A DNA stretch of 64,000 nucleotides from Favolaschia claudopus (Eukaryota > Basidiomycota > Agaricomycetes > Agaricales > Mycenaceae), in contig JAWWNJ010000100.1 of NCBI GenBank assembly GCA_037176885.1, positions 868,001 through 932,000 of the forward strand, read 5' to 3'. Within the stretch, counting starts at the first letter, position 1, and each line of letters starts with the position of its first letter. Under the pieces are notes generated by a model. That model saw only the letters and a program-made list of their open reading frames with translations. It was not told where the DNA came from and searched no databases. Of this stretch, positions 11,224 to 22,296 are shown piece after piece. The translations under genes and the position numbers were made by a program.

Positions 11224-14200
11224 CTATTCATCCCCAATAAAACCACCGACAGCTCTAACACCATCAACAAGCCTTCGATAATCCTTCAACAACTCAGCCA
11301 CCTCCGCCAGCCGCAAATCGTCAGGCGCACAGTCCAAAAACCGCGGATTCGGTGGTGCAAGCCGCAATCCCAGAACAGCAGGAGAACTGGGCCGCGAAGA
11401 AACGGGTGTGTCAAAGCGATTCGTACTCGAAAGCAAAGACTCGCGTCGCGGGGGCGGCGGGGATCCCTAAGCAAGCAATTGCAATCGATTAATAAAATCT
11501 AAGTGAGTAGAAACAAGTGCTGGAAACTCGCCTTGAACCCCGCAAGCCCCGAAACGTGCGCCAGACGATCCGAAAGGCTTTTCCGCTTTGGATTTAATTT
11601 GCGGCCTTTACTCCGCTCCCGGCTCATCATACTCTCAAAGCTCCGTATACTCCTCGTGTCATGCGACCCCGCCCCGCCATCCAACCCATAGTAAAACTCA
11701 TCCTCCTGCTCGACACTTGAACTGTCATCATCATCATCATCCTCCTCTCCACCCTCATCCGAACCCCCCTCCGTGCGCAAACTGCCCGGCCTCGACACCT
11801 CCCTCAACTCCTTCTCCTTCTCATCGGTCCCAGAGCGGCCCCCGATACTGATGCCCCCAATAGAAAACCCCGTCTCCCTTCTCAACAGCCCGAACCCCGG
11901 CCGCGCCACATGCGGGAAATTCCACGGCGCCGAACCCTGCGTGGCATCCAGCGCAGGTGTCGCAGGCAGCGGACTCGTCCCCGGCAAAAACTGTCTAAGC
12001 ATCCCAAACGACGAATCCACCACGCCGGACATGCCGTGAATCACCCGCCCCGCCCCACCCGCGAGCGTATCTACCTGTCTCTTCAACAGCCCCGTCCCGT
12101 CCTCTACAAACGACAACCCCAGCGTCGGCGTCTTCGGACTGTTGCTCGCACTCCTCGCAAGCGGGATCGGCGTGAGATCCGCGACGCTAATCCCACCGTT
12201 CCCCAACCCCAGCGCCTCGAGGTCGACGTTCTCGAGGAACTCAGCGACCGCCATGAGGTTGACGAGGCAGAACGCTTCCTCGCCCTGTGCGATGCCGGAG
12301 GGCGTTACGCGGAAGCGCTGAGTGAATAAGAGATGCGAGACTAGTTTGGAGGGATTCGATTTGACGACGGCGAAGATGATGAGCGGGAGGAGGACATCGG
12401 AAGAAACGGGCGTGGGGATCGGGACCGATGTAGGGCGGGATTGTGATGGCTCTGAAGACGGCGGGCTTGATGCAGGTGTATCTTCTGGTGGAGCGTCACC
12501 GATGTACGAGGGTGGAAGGGGAACGAATTCGGGGCGTGCGGGAGTTATATCGGATGCAGGGGTTGGTGTAGGCTCTGTCGTTGAAACATCATTGGTCATT
12601 TCAGGCTCAGTTACTGAGACAGATGGAGGTGGCGTCAGTGGCTGCGGTAGCTTCTCTGCTTCAACGGAGGGGGCAATGGCGGTAGGTGATACAACAAGAC
12701 CTGAAGCGTCAGGAAGCACGTTCGGAGTCGCAATCTTTCTAGATAACGCGCGTGCCCGCTCCTCTTCTTCCGTTAACAGTCGAATACGCGGTAATCGCGA
12801 GAGGCCATCTGAAAGTCATCAACACCTTCTCAATCGACTACAGGTGTATTCTTCTCACCAATGACTTCACGGTGGGCCTGAACCATGACGGCCGCTTTCT
12901 CAGCGGGACTCTGATGCAGTTCCAACGTGGAAAGAACTGCTCCAGCGTCAACCGAATAGATCTGTTAATGATAAAAAAAATACGAACGGACCTTGTCCAC
13001 ACGCCTTGACAACGCGTTCAAGCCCCTCCGTTGCTTCAGGCGGCACATCAACTCCTAGATGCTCAAGATTGAGGTCAAGCATATTGAGCGCGGCCACGCG
13101 ACTCGACAACGCCTTATCGTGCGAAGGGTCATCAGAGGACGGCGGTGCAAACAACCTTCGAACACAAATCAATGAATGGATTTCATGTGACAAATAAAAC
13201 TGTTCACCCACCGGTCGAAAAACAGCATACATATAGCTTTTTCGACATTCCCCAGCACCTCGCTCACCAACGCCTCCTTCTCCTCTCTCTCCTTCTCGTC
13301 CTCTCCTTCATGGCTCGTCTCACTCGCCTTCCTTCTCCCCCCGTTACGCAGATCCTGCTCGAGCTTCGCATAAAAGCCTTGCACCATCTCCCCAATCTCT
13401 TCAGGTAACATCCCGGAAAGGGGGTCGCCGACGACGTAGTCCTTGCTCCCACCAGCGGAAACAGAACCGCCCTTCTCGCTCGCACGCTTGACCCGCGCGA
13501 ACGGATACCATGGCGCGACAAACGCGTCGACACGCTCAGCCACCCACGGCGGGGCGCCGCCAGTGGTACATAACGAATGTAATTCTCCCCTTAGAGCTCT
13601 ATCTATGGCACGCGCGGTGTCTTTGCGGATGATACGACGGGCAACCGTGAACGCAGGAACATCAAGCGGCTGCTCGGAGGTGTGCCCATCGTGTATGGAG
13701 GGCGGGGGAGAGGCCTGTTGCATCTGCGGCGTGGTCCGACCAGAGCCGGAGTGCGAGCCAAAGAGGGAGGCGAATGGGTTGGGAAGGCGGGAGGGGAGGG
13801 AGGATGAGGATTGTGGTTGGGAGCCACGAGGCCGTGGCGGCAGCGGCGGAGGCAACCGAGGAGGAAGGGGAAGAGAGGTCACGTATGACGGGACGCCAAA
13901 CATGGGGTATGGCGTAGCGGTCGGCAGATGCGGTAAGGGAGCGAGGGCGGCGAGGGTGGATGAGCGCGTTGCTGGGGAAAGAAGGTCCAGAAACGTTTTT
14001 GACGAAGGGTGCAACGTTGAGCGGAAAGTTAGGGTGTTACTGAGTAACATGAGCCACCTCTACACAGACGACTACGTCCGCTTACCCATCGAGCGTTCCT
14101 CTGAGACCCGAGAGAGTGATAATGTGCGCGTTCTTGCGAGAGGGACCCTCGCAGAGAACGACATGATCCTTGACAAAGTCGGCAGTGATTTTCTCGTTGT

Positions 14201-14713
14201 TGGATGCTGGTTCCAGTGGAAGTAATAAAGTAGCCTGTGTGTGGTGAGATGTTTTTTTTATTGAAGTAAGCTTCATGCACACACCTTCCCCACCCAAAGC
14301 GCACTCCAGATTTCGACCCACTCGGCACCTTCGGATGCGACTAATTTCTCTAGAATAGCCCACCCTACGCTACCCGTATCGAGACCGACGTGTTGCGCAG
14401 CTGCCTTAAGATTCATGAGTTGAAGCTTGCTGGTGGCTCCCCCTTGCTGCTGATGCGAGACGGAGGATTGTGTAGTCATGCCAGTCGTGGTTGCCGCACT
14501 CGGGGCGCTGCGTTGCCTCGGAGTATATGGGACATAACGAGGGCCATTTCCACTGGGACTATGACTTCTTTGGGTGGGATCTGGAGAATTGGGGCTCGTT
14601 GGAACGGGCGAGAGCAGAGGATGTGCCAACAGCTGAGCCTCGGACGACGTATGGTGACCCTGGCTTCGTCCGATAGATACCGCAGGAAATAGATGTTCTC
14701 GATTGGAGCTCAT
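11224..14713 (-). CDS. VPS9-domain protein (Rab5-family guanine nucleotide exchange factor), about 1055 aa
   Basis: Likely activates Rab5/Ypt5-type GTPases on endosomes. Seven exons fit in frame: 14285-14713, 14086-14234, 13212-14039, 12992-13155, 12859-12936, 11532-12808 and 11224-11466. The VPS9 core runs through ALSSRVAALNMLDLNLEHLG, then HREVIDGLSRLPRIRLL, then SSDVLLPLIIFAVVKSNPSK with the conserved Asp, and ends in GEEAFCLVNLMAVAEFLENV. The N-terminal ~140 residues are Ser/Pro/Gln-rich. A Pro/Thr/Ser-rich insertion splits the VPS9 domain. The C-terminal region is acidic and Ser-rich. In the GEE..NL motif the usual Tyr after Gly/Ser is Phe. The last intron (11467-11531) appears to use a GC donor. 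Family resemblance is to the larger fungal VPS9 proteins rather than the CUE-containing Vps9 itself. Confidence 0.85.
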
Positions 14714-15932
14714 GGCAATCCCGGTGGTCAGCCCAGTAGAATGGTCGAGACTTGCGCTGAGCAAACTCCGAGACAAGCTTGACGTGAGGCACGAACGGCT
14801 TAAGCTTGTCAGAGGATACTGAGGAAAAGCGCGAGATGGGATAGTGTGACGCGACGCGTGACACGTCACTCTTTCGCGTTCGCGTCAACGACCACCATCT
14901 CGCACGCACTTTTCTTTTGTCTCGCGTGTCTCCTCTCTCGCTGCCTCCTCAGACTGTCGCATCTCTTCTCAGATATACGCACCGCCTTCCCCGCCTCAGT
15001 CGACACGGGAGTCAACGAGATCGTCAGACTACAGCTGAAGCAGAAGAACAACAAGACGCGTCTCAACACCTCTTCTTTCATCGCGAAGTCGCGCGCAAAC
15101 GAAGGCATTGGGAGTAGGGTGGTCTCAGCTAGTCACCCGGGACGAGATTTCAGGTGGTCATTGCCGTGAGCTCCGTTTGCGTAGCCAGTTTTTCTCCTTT
15201 TCTTTACTATTCGGTTTCTTTCTTTCACTCAGTTTCTCTTCTTCTCCCCATGTTCTCCCTTCTCCCTTTCTTTGTTCTCTTGCTACTCGTTCCCTCGACT
15301 GCCCAGAGTCCGGGGAACACCCGCGACCGAATCCAATCTGCCTGGCAGCAAGAGAACAAACCACCGTGCAATTCAAACTTAAATCAGACGGTTCTCCCTC
15401 GCTTTTCTTCGTTTCTTTTATGCAGTCTTTCGCTGGTCTAAAGCATCGAAAGGCAAGGATTCAGTCAAGGTCGCCGCAGCCTTACTTGCAACCGAATCGA
15501 CTTTTACTTCATGCTCGGTGTCCGCTATAGTGGAATCTCAAGAAGCTCTGTTACCCGATCTTTCCCGCGCGGAAGCCTTCGGGGTCTCTGCTTCGCAGCT
15601 TATAACCACTACGACTGAGGCAGAAGAGGCCATTTTGAAGGCGGCCGGTTTGCACGGGAGAGACCGATCAACCTCCCCTCAACCAACAGCAGCCTTCACA
15701 TGATGCCACTGCCCATGGCACGCGAACTATACTGTATACACTCAGCCATCCTTTGAAACAGCTTTCACAGGAGCGGAGCCGACTGTACACGTGCGGAAAA
15801 CAATGGTTGAATGGATCAGTTCTGGATAGGCGCTTTGGACCCACAGCAGCTCATCCCGGCATATAAATACCGAAACAAAGGCCCAGTGGCGTGCCGGTTC
15901 CCCCTCCCGAATACTACTACTACCAACGAGAA
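14714..15932. other. Bidirectional upstream region with a pyrimidine-rich tract
   Basis: Lies between the divergent VPS9 gene and the tandem-ACID gene. About 15190-15290 is strongly C/T-rich on the plus strand, typical of fungal promoters and 5' leaders. Open frames here have no recognised domain; an unrecognised 5' exon of the plus-strand gene remains possible. Confidence 0.4.
15861..15869 (+). promoter_or_regulatory. TATA-like element of the tandem-ACID gene
   Basis: ATATAAATA sits about 70 nt before the ATG at 15933, a normal TATA-to-start distance in fungi. Sequence match only. Confidence 0.4.
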
Positions 15933-17362
15933 ATGTCATGCACACCGCTAGCTCCCATTCCGAGCTGCAGCTCAGCGAAGCCGCACCGCGCCGTACCCGC
16001 TCCCCCTCACAATACGCCGCAGCCGCAACAGCCACCTCCACCCACGCCCGTTTGGCAGGGTCGCCTCACATGGTCGGGGACAAATCCCGCAGGTGTGGCG
16101 AGGGTCGTGACTACCTCTGTTATCGCGAGCAGTCGTAATCGCGACGCATGGTACGTCTCTTTCTTCTTCTTCTGCTTTCTATTCTATCAGACTCATGTCG
16201 CTTTATGATAGCCACGCAGAGACATGGCCTCTCACACTCAACTTAAACTTCACGGCCAAGCCCGCTGTCTCAATCGAAACCCTCCAGCTGTGGATGAACC
16301 GGGTGGAGCCAGCGATATGCACATTCAGATGCAACCCGGCGCATCCAAATGTACCAAATAACGAGATGTCCTACAAGGCCCTCGTTGCGATGTTAATTAC
16401 GAAGAACTTTGTACGTGCCCCCTTATGATTCCACCCAGCGTGATCTGACTCTCGTTTAAGTATTTTGTGGCCTCTTGGACGTTACCGAACGGCAAAGTAT
16501 CGGCCAACGTGCTGATTTTCCCCGTTCACAACGCAGGCTTGGTAGGCGCGTTCTTTCCTTTGACGGGGATCCCTCATCTCCCTATCGAACATATTTCATC
16601 CGAAGCCAATGTACAATCCCGCCGCGATGGTGATCCTCCTCCTCCTTTAAATTCACCCCAGCGGTCGCCGCAGGACACGCTGGTGTGGCGCGGACGGCTG
16701 AGGTGGTCCCGGATGAGTACCCTGACGGGGACGCGGGAAGTCACTACCTATGTTGTCGCCCATAGTATGCATCGCGATGCATGGTACGTTCTCGCTACGC
16801 TTTCCGGACAGTTTCTATACCTCACATTACTTCTCCAGCCACGCTGAAACCTGGCCGGACACACTCAACTTGACCTTCTCGGACACGCCCATTGTCCCAC
16901 GCGAAAGCCTTCAACTATGGCTGAACCGGGTGAAGGCGGCGGTGTGCGCATTCACATGCAACACAACGCATCCAAATCCAGCGCAGAACGAAATGTTCTT
17001 TCAATCCCTCGTTGACATGATGAGAGCGAACGACCGGGTGAGTAGCCTTGACATGAAGTAGTGTAAGCGACCCTGACTCAATACTCGTACAGTATTTCGT
17101 GGCCTCGTGGAAGCTTCCGAACGGAGAACTATCGAAGAACGCGCTCATAATGCCCATCAACAACGTGCTATTAGTCCCCATCCACAACACACGTCTAATC
17201 GGCGCCTTCTTCCCTTTGGCCGGGATCCCTGATCTGCCTCAAGATCCCGCCCCCAGCATGATCCCAGATCCAATATCCCCCGACGTCGCTGCGTTGCCGC
17301 ATCGAAAAGGCGCTGCCGCAGAAGAAAAAGAATCAGATAGCGCAGACGTTGCTATCAGGTAA
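15933..17362 (+). CDS. Tandem ACID/PTOV-domain protein derived from the Mediator 25-like gene, 402 aa
   Basis: Five exons (15933-16150, 16212-16410, 16461-16783, 16839-17037, 17093-17362) sum to 1209 nt in frame. The protein is two consecutive copies of one domain. Copy 1 begins PVWQGRLTWSGTNPAGVAR and ends at PLTGIPHLP; copy 2 begins LVWRGRLRWSRMSTLTG and ends at PLAGIPDLPQ. Each copy has the same internal landmarks: HAETWP, LQLW(M/L)NRV, FVASW.LPNG and GAFFPL.GIP. Each also has the same two intron positions as the single domain in the Mediator 25-like gene at 22297-25584. Copy 1 is much closer to that gene than copy 2. The vWA, Pro-rich and Gln-rich parts of the parent are absent. It could compete with Mediator 25 for activator binding, but that is inference. 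Confidence 0.75.
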
Positions 17363-17587
17363 CTAACTGCGTAAATAGGTGGAAATTCATGAAAATTCAT
17401 TTGGGAGGATTGTCTACGTTGTACAGTATCCTTTAGCTCGATCTCATGTAGTGCGCAATTCTCAGAAGCCCGCCTCGGTTCATTTTTAGTCCGAGCATAG
17501 ACAATATAGATCATGTATATTATCTCTCCGTAGGATTGAAGAAACTTGTTTGAATTACAAAAAGCGCAAATACTCTGCGTCGCCTGA

Positions 17588-18382
17588 TCAAGAGGAAGGA
17601 ACCAGAGCCATGAGCTGGAAATTCGGATTGCCAGCCATGATGTACGACTTCGCAAGATCCAAACCCGCACTCAACACGGATCCACCACCGGAAGTCGACC
17701 CTCTATCCGCTGGCCCATTCTTGTCACCGTCCAAGTCATAGACATGCTCGTTTGCAGGCGACTTGACGAAGCAGACGTAATGAAAGTTCACTTCGTCCTC
17801 GGCGTTGGGAACGGCGGTGCTCCCCTGCGTCGCAGCCTGGCGATAAGCCTCTGCGATCTCAGTCGACTCTTCGAGCACATTGGCCCGTTTGTCTGGATTC
17901 AATGGAATGCAAGATTCGAGAAACTTGCCGAATATCGAGTGGGAGGCTGCACACTTTCAGGCAACAATCAAATCCTCAAGTTACTGAAGCCACGAACGGA
18001 TGGATAGCCGCGCAATCTCTGGATCGAGATTAGAGATGGCATGCAGAATCGCGTAGAGACCGCATGCGTTGTGTATGGTCTGCTCAAACCAGATGACTGG
18101 CTCTTTAGCGCCGCATCCAGTGTAATTTGTTCCGTCCGCGTGAGCGAGGCGTTTGGCCGCTTTGAGATCAGCCTCGTATGCCTCAGTGGTAGGAAATATT
18201 AGAATGAGCGCGTATACAGGTGTGGGTAGAGCAAGGGCTCCGCCCGGGAGAAGATCGGACGAATCCAAAGAGAGGACGTCGTGAAATTCCAGCGAATGGA
18301 CGCCGAGAGCGCGAATTAAGTCCGTAAAGATTTGAGGATCAGATTCTAGCGGGATGAAGTGAATTCTTGAGGTTTCGGTCAT
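17588..18382 (-). CDS. Ubiquitin carboxyl-terminal hydrolase, UCH family (peptidase C12)
   Basis: Cysteine protease that removes small adducts from the C-terminus of ubiquitin. Two exons, 17998-18382 and 17588-17946, join to 247 residues, close to the size of UCH-L3/Yuh1. The N-terminus reads FIPLESDPQIFTDLIRALGV. The oxyanion Gln and catalytic Cys lie in EQTIHNACGLYAILHA, the catalytic His in NFHYVCFV, and the catalytic Asp in YDLDGDKNGP. All four active-site residues are present. I placed the intron at 17947-17997 (51 nt, GT..CAG) because only this join preserves the SIFGKFLESC segment in frame. The gene is convergent with the tandem-ACID gene, 225 bp apart. Confidence 0.9.
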
Positions 18383-19138
18383 GCTTTGTTATTTAGAATC
18401 AGCCCTCCAGACAGAAACCTGTGGAGGTGAGGCTCGGCGCACAAGATAAACGTCCTTGATGTGCCAGGAAACGACGACAACTTCAAGCTTAAGTTTGCGA
18501 GAACTCTGAAAAGGTCAAGAAAAGGTTAAGACAAGGTTAAGAACTCGAGAACGGCACAGCCCCTCGATCGGACAGGGGAACGTGACTTTTTCCCCGCAGT
18601 GACGTCACGAGCGTACTTCGCGACCTCCAGAGCAGGATGCTGCAGGAAGGTGCGAGTGCAGTAGGCCTGGCAAAATATGTAGGCGTTCTCCAAAAAGCAC
18701 ATGACCGCGAATTCGCTTTCAGAGATTTACACAGTCTCCAGTCCTCCGGCTTCCGAGCGAACTCTTGTCTTCCATATTTATTGCGGGGGTTCTGGGTGAT
18801 ACTGACGAGGACAATCTTGATGGCGCGGATGAAGGACGGGTCAGTATTGGGAGTATTATGTAAGATTCCCATGGTTTCTACTCCTCATGAACCAAAGTTT
18901 GACCAAAGTCTTTATATTTGAACAAATAGATACAAGGTATCAATAGCCAGTGGCAATGGCAAAAAATCACCTCATATGCAAAATTTGCAAGGACGGGAAC
19001 CTAGTACTCAGTGTTGATGCCAAGGTGAAAAGTATCTTCAAGTTGGAAAGATATGCATACAAAGTACGTGCGGTGATAATGGTAAGCTTCGAGTAACGAC
19101 TTCAAACGAAAGGTTCACATCCAATCTTGGGCCGACAT
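18383..19138. other. Intergenic, nothing recognised
   Basis: Upstream flank of the UCH gene, containing an A/G-rich imperfect repeat (AAGGTTAAGA-like units near 18510-18540), and 3' flank of the P450. Open frames at 18.5-18.9 kb overlap antisense and show no domain. Confidence 0.4.
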
Positions 19139-21428
19139 TTAACGCCTAACTCGCGACTTGGTGACAAATTCTTTGTCTTCCTCACTCAAGCCAAACTCGA
19201 ACTTGGAAAAGGTGCCCGCTGCTTCCAGGAATTCATGTTCAATTATCTCGGCTTTCTCCGCTGAACGAGGAGTGATCTTGCACTTGAATGGCCGAGGGCC
19301 AGTCAAGAGACCCTACGGGCCTCAGCTTGGGTCAGAGATTTATGGAGATCAACTCACCTTCTGGTAGTCAAACGTATCCAATAGAATAGGATTACCTTGC
19401 GCGTCAGTGTTCGCCGTGAAATTGAACGCCCAGACAAAATTCATAGCGTTGATGTTCTATTCAAAATAAATATGAATAATCAATGAGAGCAGAAAAAACA
19501 GGCTTTACGATGGTATTCTGGGCTAGGTGCATCCCTGGACAAATCCTCTGCGTTCAAGTCGTTAGTCAGTAGAATCGGTGAGGGAAGGGCAAAGAGCATT
19601 GACCCGCCCGGCTCCGAAAGGCAAATTCGGGCGTAAATCGCTCCCACTGATGCCGGGTTTAGTGCCATTCTCGCTCAGAAGATATCTCTCAGGGATGAAA
19701 TTCTCGGGGTCATCGTACAGTTCTGTGAAACAGTGAATACACTCCTTGGGAAAAGGGGAGAAGGAATTACCTGGATCGTGAAAGATACCCCCTAGATTGT
19801 TTTTGTCAGAGGCTGAGTATGATGAGGTTGAGCCCTCCGTGACGCACATATGTTGACGAAAATAGTGCATCCATGAGGTATGATGAAGCCATTATACTTG
19901 TAAATATACCAACTTGAGACCAGTGTGCGAGAGCAAGGAACAACCTTACCTCTTCGTCATTCAATGCACAGTGAGGAATAAGCATAGGTGCGACAGGGCG
20001 AAATCGATGGGTCTATTGGTGCGAGTCATCAATTTGTGCTTCTAAAAGTATATGAGGCGGAGAAAAATACCTCCATAATCATGGCACGAATGTAGGGCAT
20101 TTCTTCAAGATCGTCCAACGTCGGCATCCGATGGCTGCCGACGACACGATCCATTTCTTCCTGCGCCTTTCGCTGGGCATCCGGGTATGCAACCAGAGCC
20201 AGAATGAGAGACTGAAGATAGGAAGACGTAGTATCCGATCCCCCTTCAATCAAGACTCCTCCAAGATATCTGTTCGCGTTCATTTTAGCTCTCTTTCGCC
20301 AATCAAGAAAGGAATCAAACCCCGCCATCTCCCTATTCACCCCCAATTCAACTTCTCTCATCAGTATTTCTTCCATGAAACACCCATTCTCCTCTCCCTT
20401 ACCCACTCGTTCTTTCATCTCATCCAACAAGCCGAAATACAAGCGCCGCTGCATCTTCCGCACCTTCGTGCAATCTTGTTTCCACTTCGCCCATCGTTCG
20501 GGAATATATTTTAGAATGGGAATTAGATCAATCGGAGGCGTGGAACCGGGTTCCATGAGCTCCTCCCAATTATGTTGAACTTCGAAAAATGCAGTGGTCT
20601 CTCGGGTCTCATATCGCGGCGCACGTTTGCCGTAGAGAACCGACAGGATGACAGAACTGGAAAAACGACGGATGTGATTGTAGAAACCCTGAGGTAGGGC
20701 AATAAACATTGAGGGCTTGGTGAAAATATCAAGTAAAGCGAACCTCAGGACGGCACAATATATCGTGAAGCAGCTGTGAAGCTTCCGCTGCCTGGATGGG
20801 TACATGTTTCATGGCCGCTTGAGGCGTCAGAATGGTATGCGCCGTCCTTCGCAGTGTCCGCCAGTTTTCCGCTGAGATGACACCTTTTAGCAGCCGCTGA
20901 GGGTGAAAACAGGAAAGACGAACAGTATCTTCCAAGGGCCTGCGAGAAATATTTAGCTATATTTGTTGAGAAGGAATGAGAAGAGAGATACTTACCATAT
21001 GAAACCCTCCAGTGACGACGTCCACGATATGCATGGGAGGCCGATCAGCTGTGGAGCCACTTCGCTTATCCATGAGCTCTTTCACGGCCGCTGCGTCGGT
21101 GAGAACTATCGCAGTGCCAGGACCGACTTTCAGCTTGCGGCGACAGTGAGTAATATAACAAATAGTTGGTACTGATAACACACAGAATAAATTCCACCGT
21201 ACGTTCGAGCCCATTCGGTGAATCTGAAAGTACGAATTCCGGATAGAAGGCGATTTGGATACGGAACACCCACTTGTAATGAGCAAACTCTTTGGGGAAT
21301 ATATGCAAATTCCCAAGGAGAGGCAGAGTTGGAGGACCGGGTGGCAACCCTGGCTCGCGAGATCCAATCTTTCGCAACCATAGAAAGATATAAACGAGGC
21401 CGAGAGTCAAAGGTAGCCAGATAGCCAT
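19139..21428 (-). CDS. Cytochrome P450 monooxygenase
   Basis: Membrane-anchored haem-thiolate monooxygenase. The N-terminal anchor is LPLTLGLVYIFLWL, followed by the Pro hinge LPPGPPTLPLLGN. The I-helix oxygen-binding region reads EGGSDTTSSYLQS. The ExxR motif is E-T-H-R and forms only across a splice junction (MEV exon end joined to the HRFRPVAP exon). PERYL is the PERF motif. The haem-binding loop is FGAGR|RICPGMHLA, also split by an intron, with the Cys ligand present. The gene has at least nine short introns. The C-terminus ends at SEEDKEFVTKSRVRR. All canonical P450 motifs are intact, so it looks functional. Substrate and CYP family cannot be set from sequence alone. No other secondary-metabolism genes flank it. 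Confidence 0.92.
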
Positions 21429-22296
21429 AGAGGTGAGGGAGAGTGAGTCGAGGGCGTCGAAGCGAGTAAGAGCCCAGCTTCACCTGAGAGATCTCAGGTG
21501 CTTTATGCTTGGTTCGGTGGCGGCACCGGATATTTTTGCCAGAGCCGGAAAATCCTTTGGAAGAGTAGAACAGGCCGAAAATCTCGGATTTGAACGCCTT
21601 CTTTTCCGTAAATAGACTGTGACTGGCGATATTCTCGCTCTCTTACATTGAACTCGACGTGCTCGGAGAATAGAATCGAAGCTCGTCTACCATTGCGACT
21701 ACAGCGAGAGTCTGAGTCCTCACTGCAACGAGCAACTGGGTTTCACACGACTCGGACAAGACTGGCAGGAACTACAAACCAGAGATATGTGTTTAGCATT
21801 TAGAAGGAACACAGAAGATTGGCGCCTGAGTCATCCCTCGAATCATCCACAAGTAAGTTGATATGTGACATACAGTACGGGAAAGCAAACGTTCACAGAT
21901 CGCCAGAGTCTCAGTCGCGCGGCCGGCCACACTCGGAGTGCGCGATAAAGTGGTCCCGTTGTTGAATAGTGTTCCGTTCTCGACGGGCTCCACCGCACCG
22001 CAGCCATCGACAGAGATTGTCTGTAATTGCTATCTGGACCACGTACAAGCAGCTGCAGAGGCCATGAACACCAACTGGTGGGAGTTTGATGGAAAGGAGT
22101 CTAAAAAAGGCAATTTTCATCCTTCTTGCGTGTCATAGCGGGTTCTGGGCTTGTTTTGGGCTCTGAGTTTTGATATGGGTTAAATATATAGAATACTCGA
22201 TACTCTATCCATTGCATTGCGTAATATACAGATGAGCTCAAACCTTTACATACAATACAGATACTCGCAAACTCTCAGATCGTCAACACGCTGCGT
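21429..22296. other. Upstream region of the P450; no gene recognised
   Basis: Contains the 9-2-9 inverted repeat listed separately. A short plus-strand frame ending at 22138 (EIVCNCYLDHVQAAAEAM) reads like peptide but has no start or partner exon I can support. Confidence 0.35.
21481..21500. promoter_or_regulatory. Inverted repeat CACCTGAGA-N2-TCTCAGGTG in the P450 leader
   Basis: Perfect 9-bp arms with a 2-nt spacer, 53 bp upstream of the P450 start codon. Could be a dimeric factor site (each half contains CACCTG, an E-box core) or a 5'-UTR hairpin. No function is shown. Confidence 0.45.

Noticed and set aside
15190..15290. Pyrimidine tract as a mobile-element scar
   Set aside because: C/T-rich tracts are common in fungal promoters and no terminal repeats or target duplications flank it.
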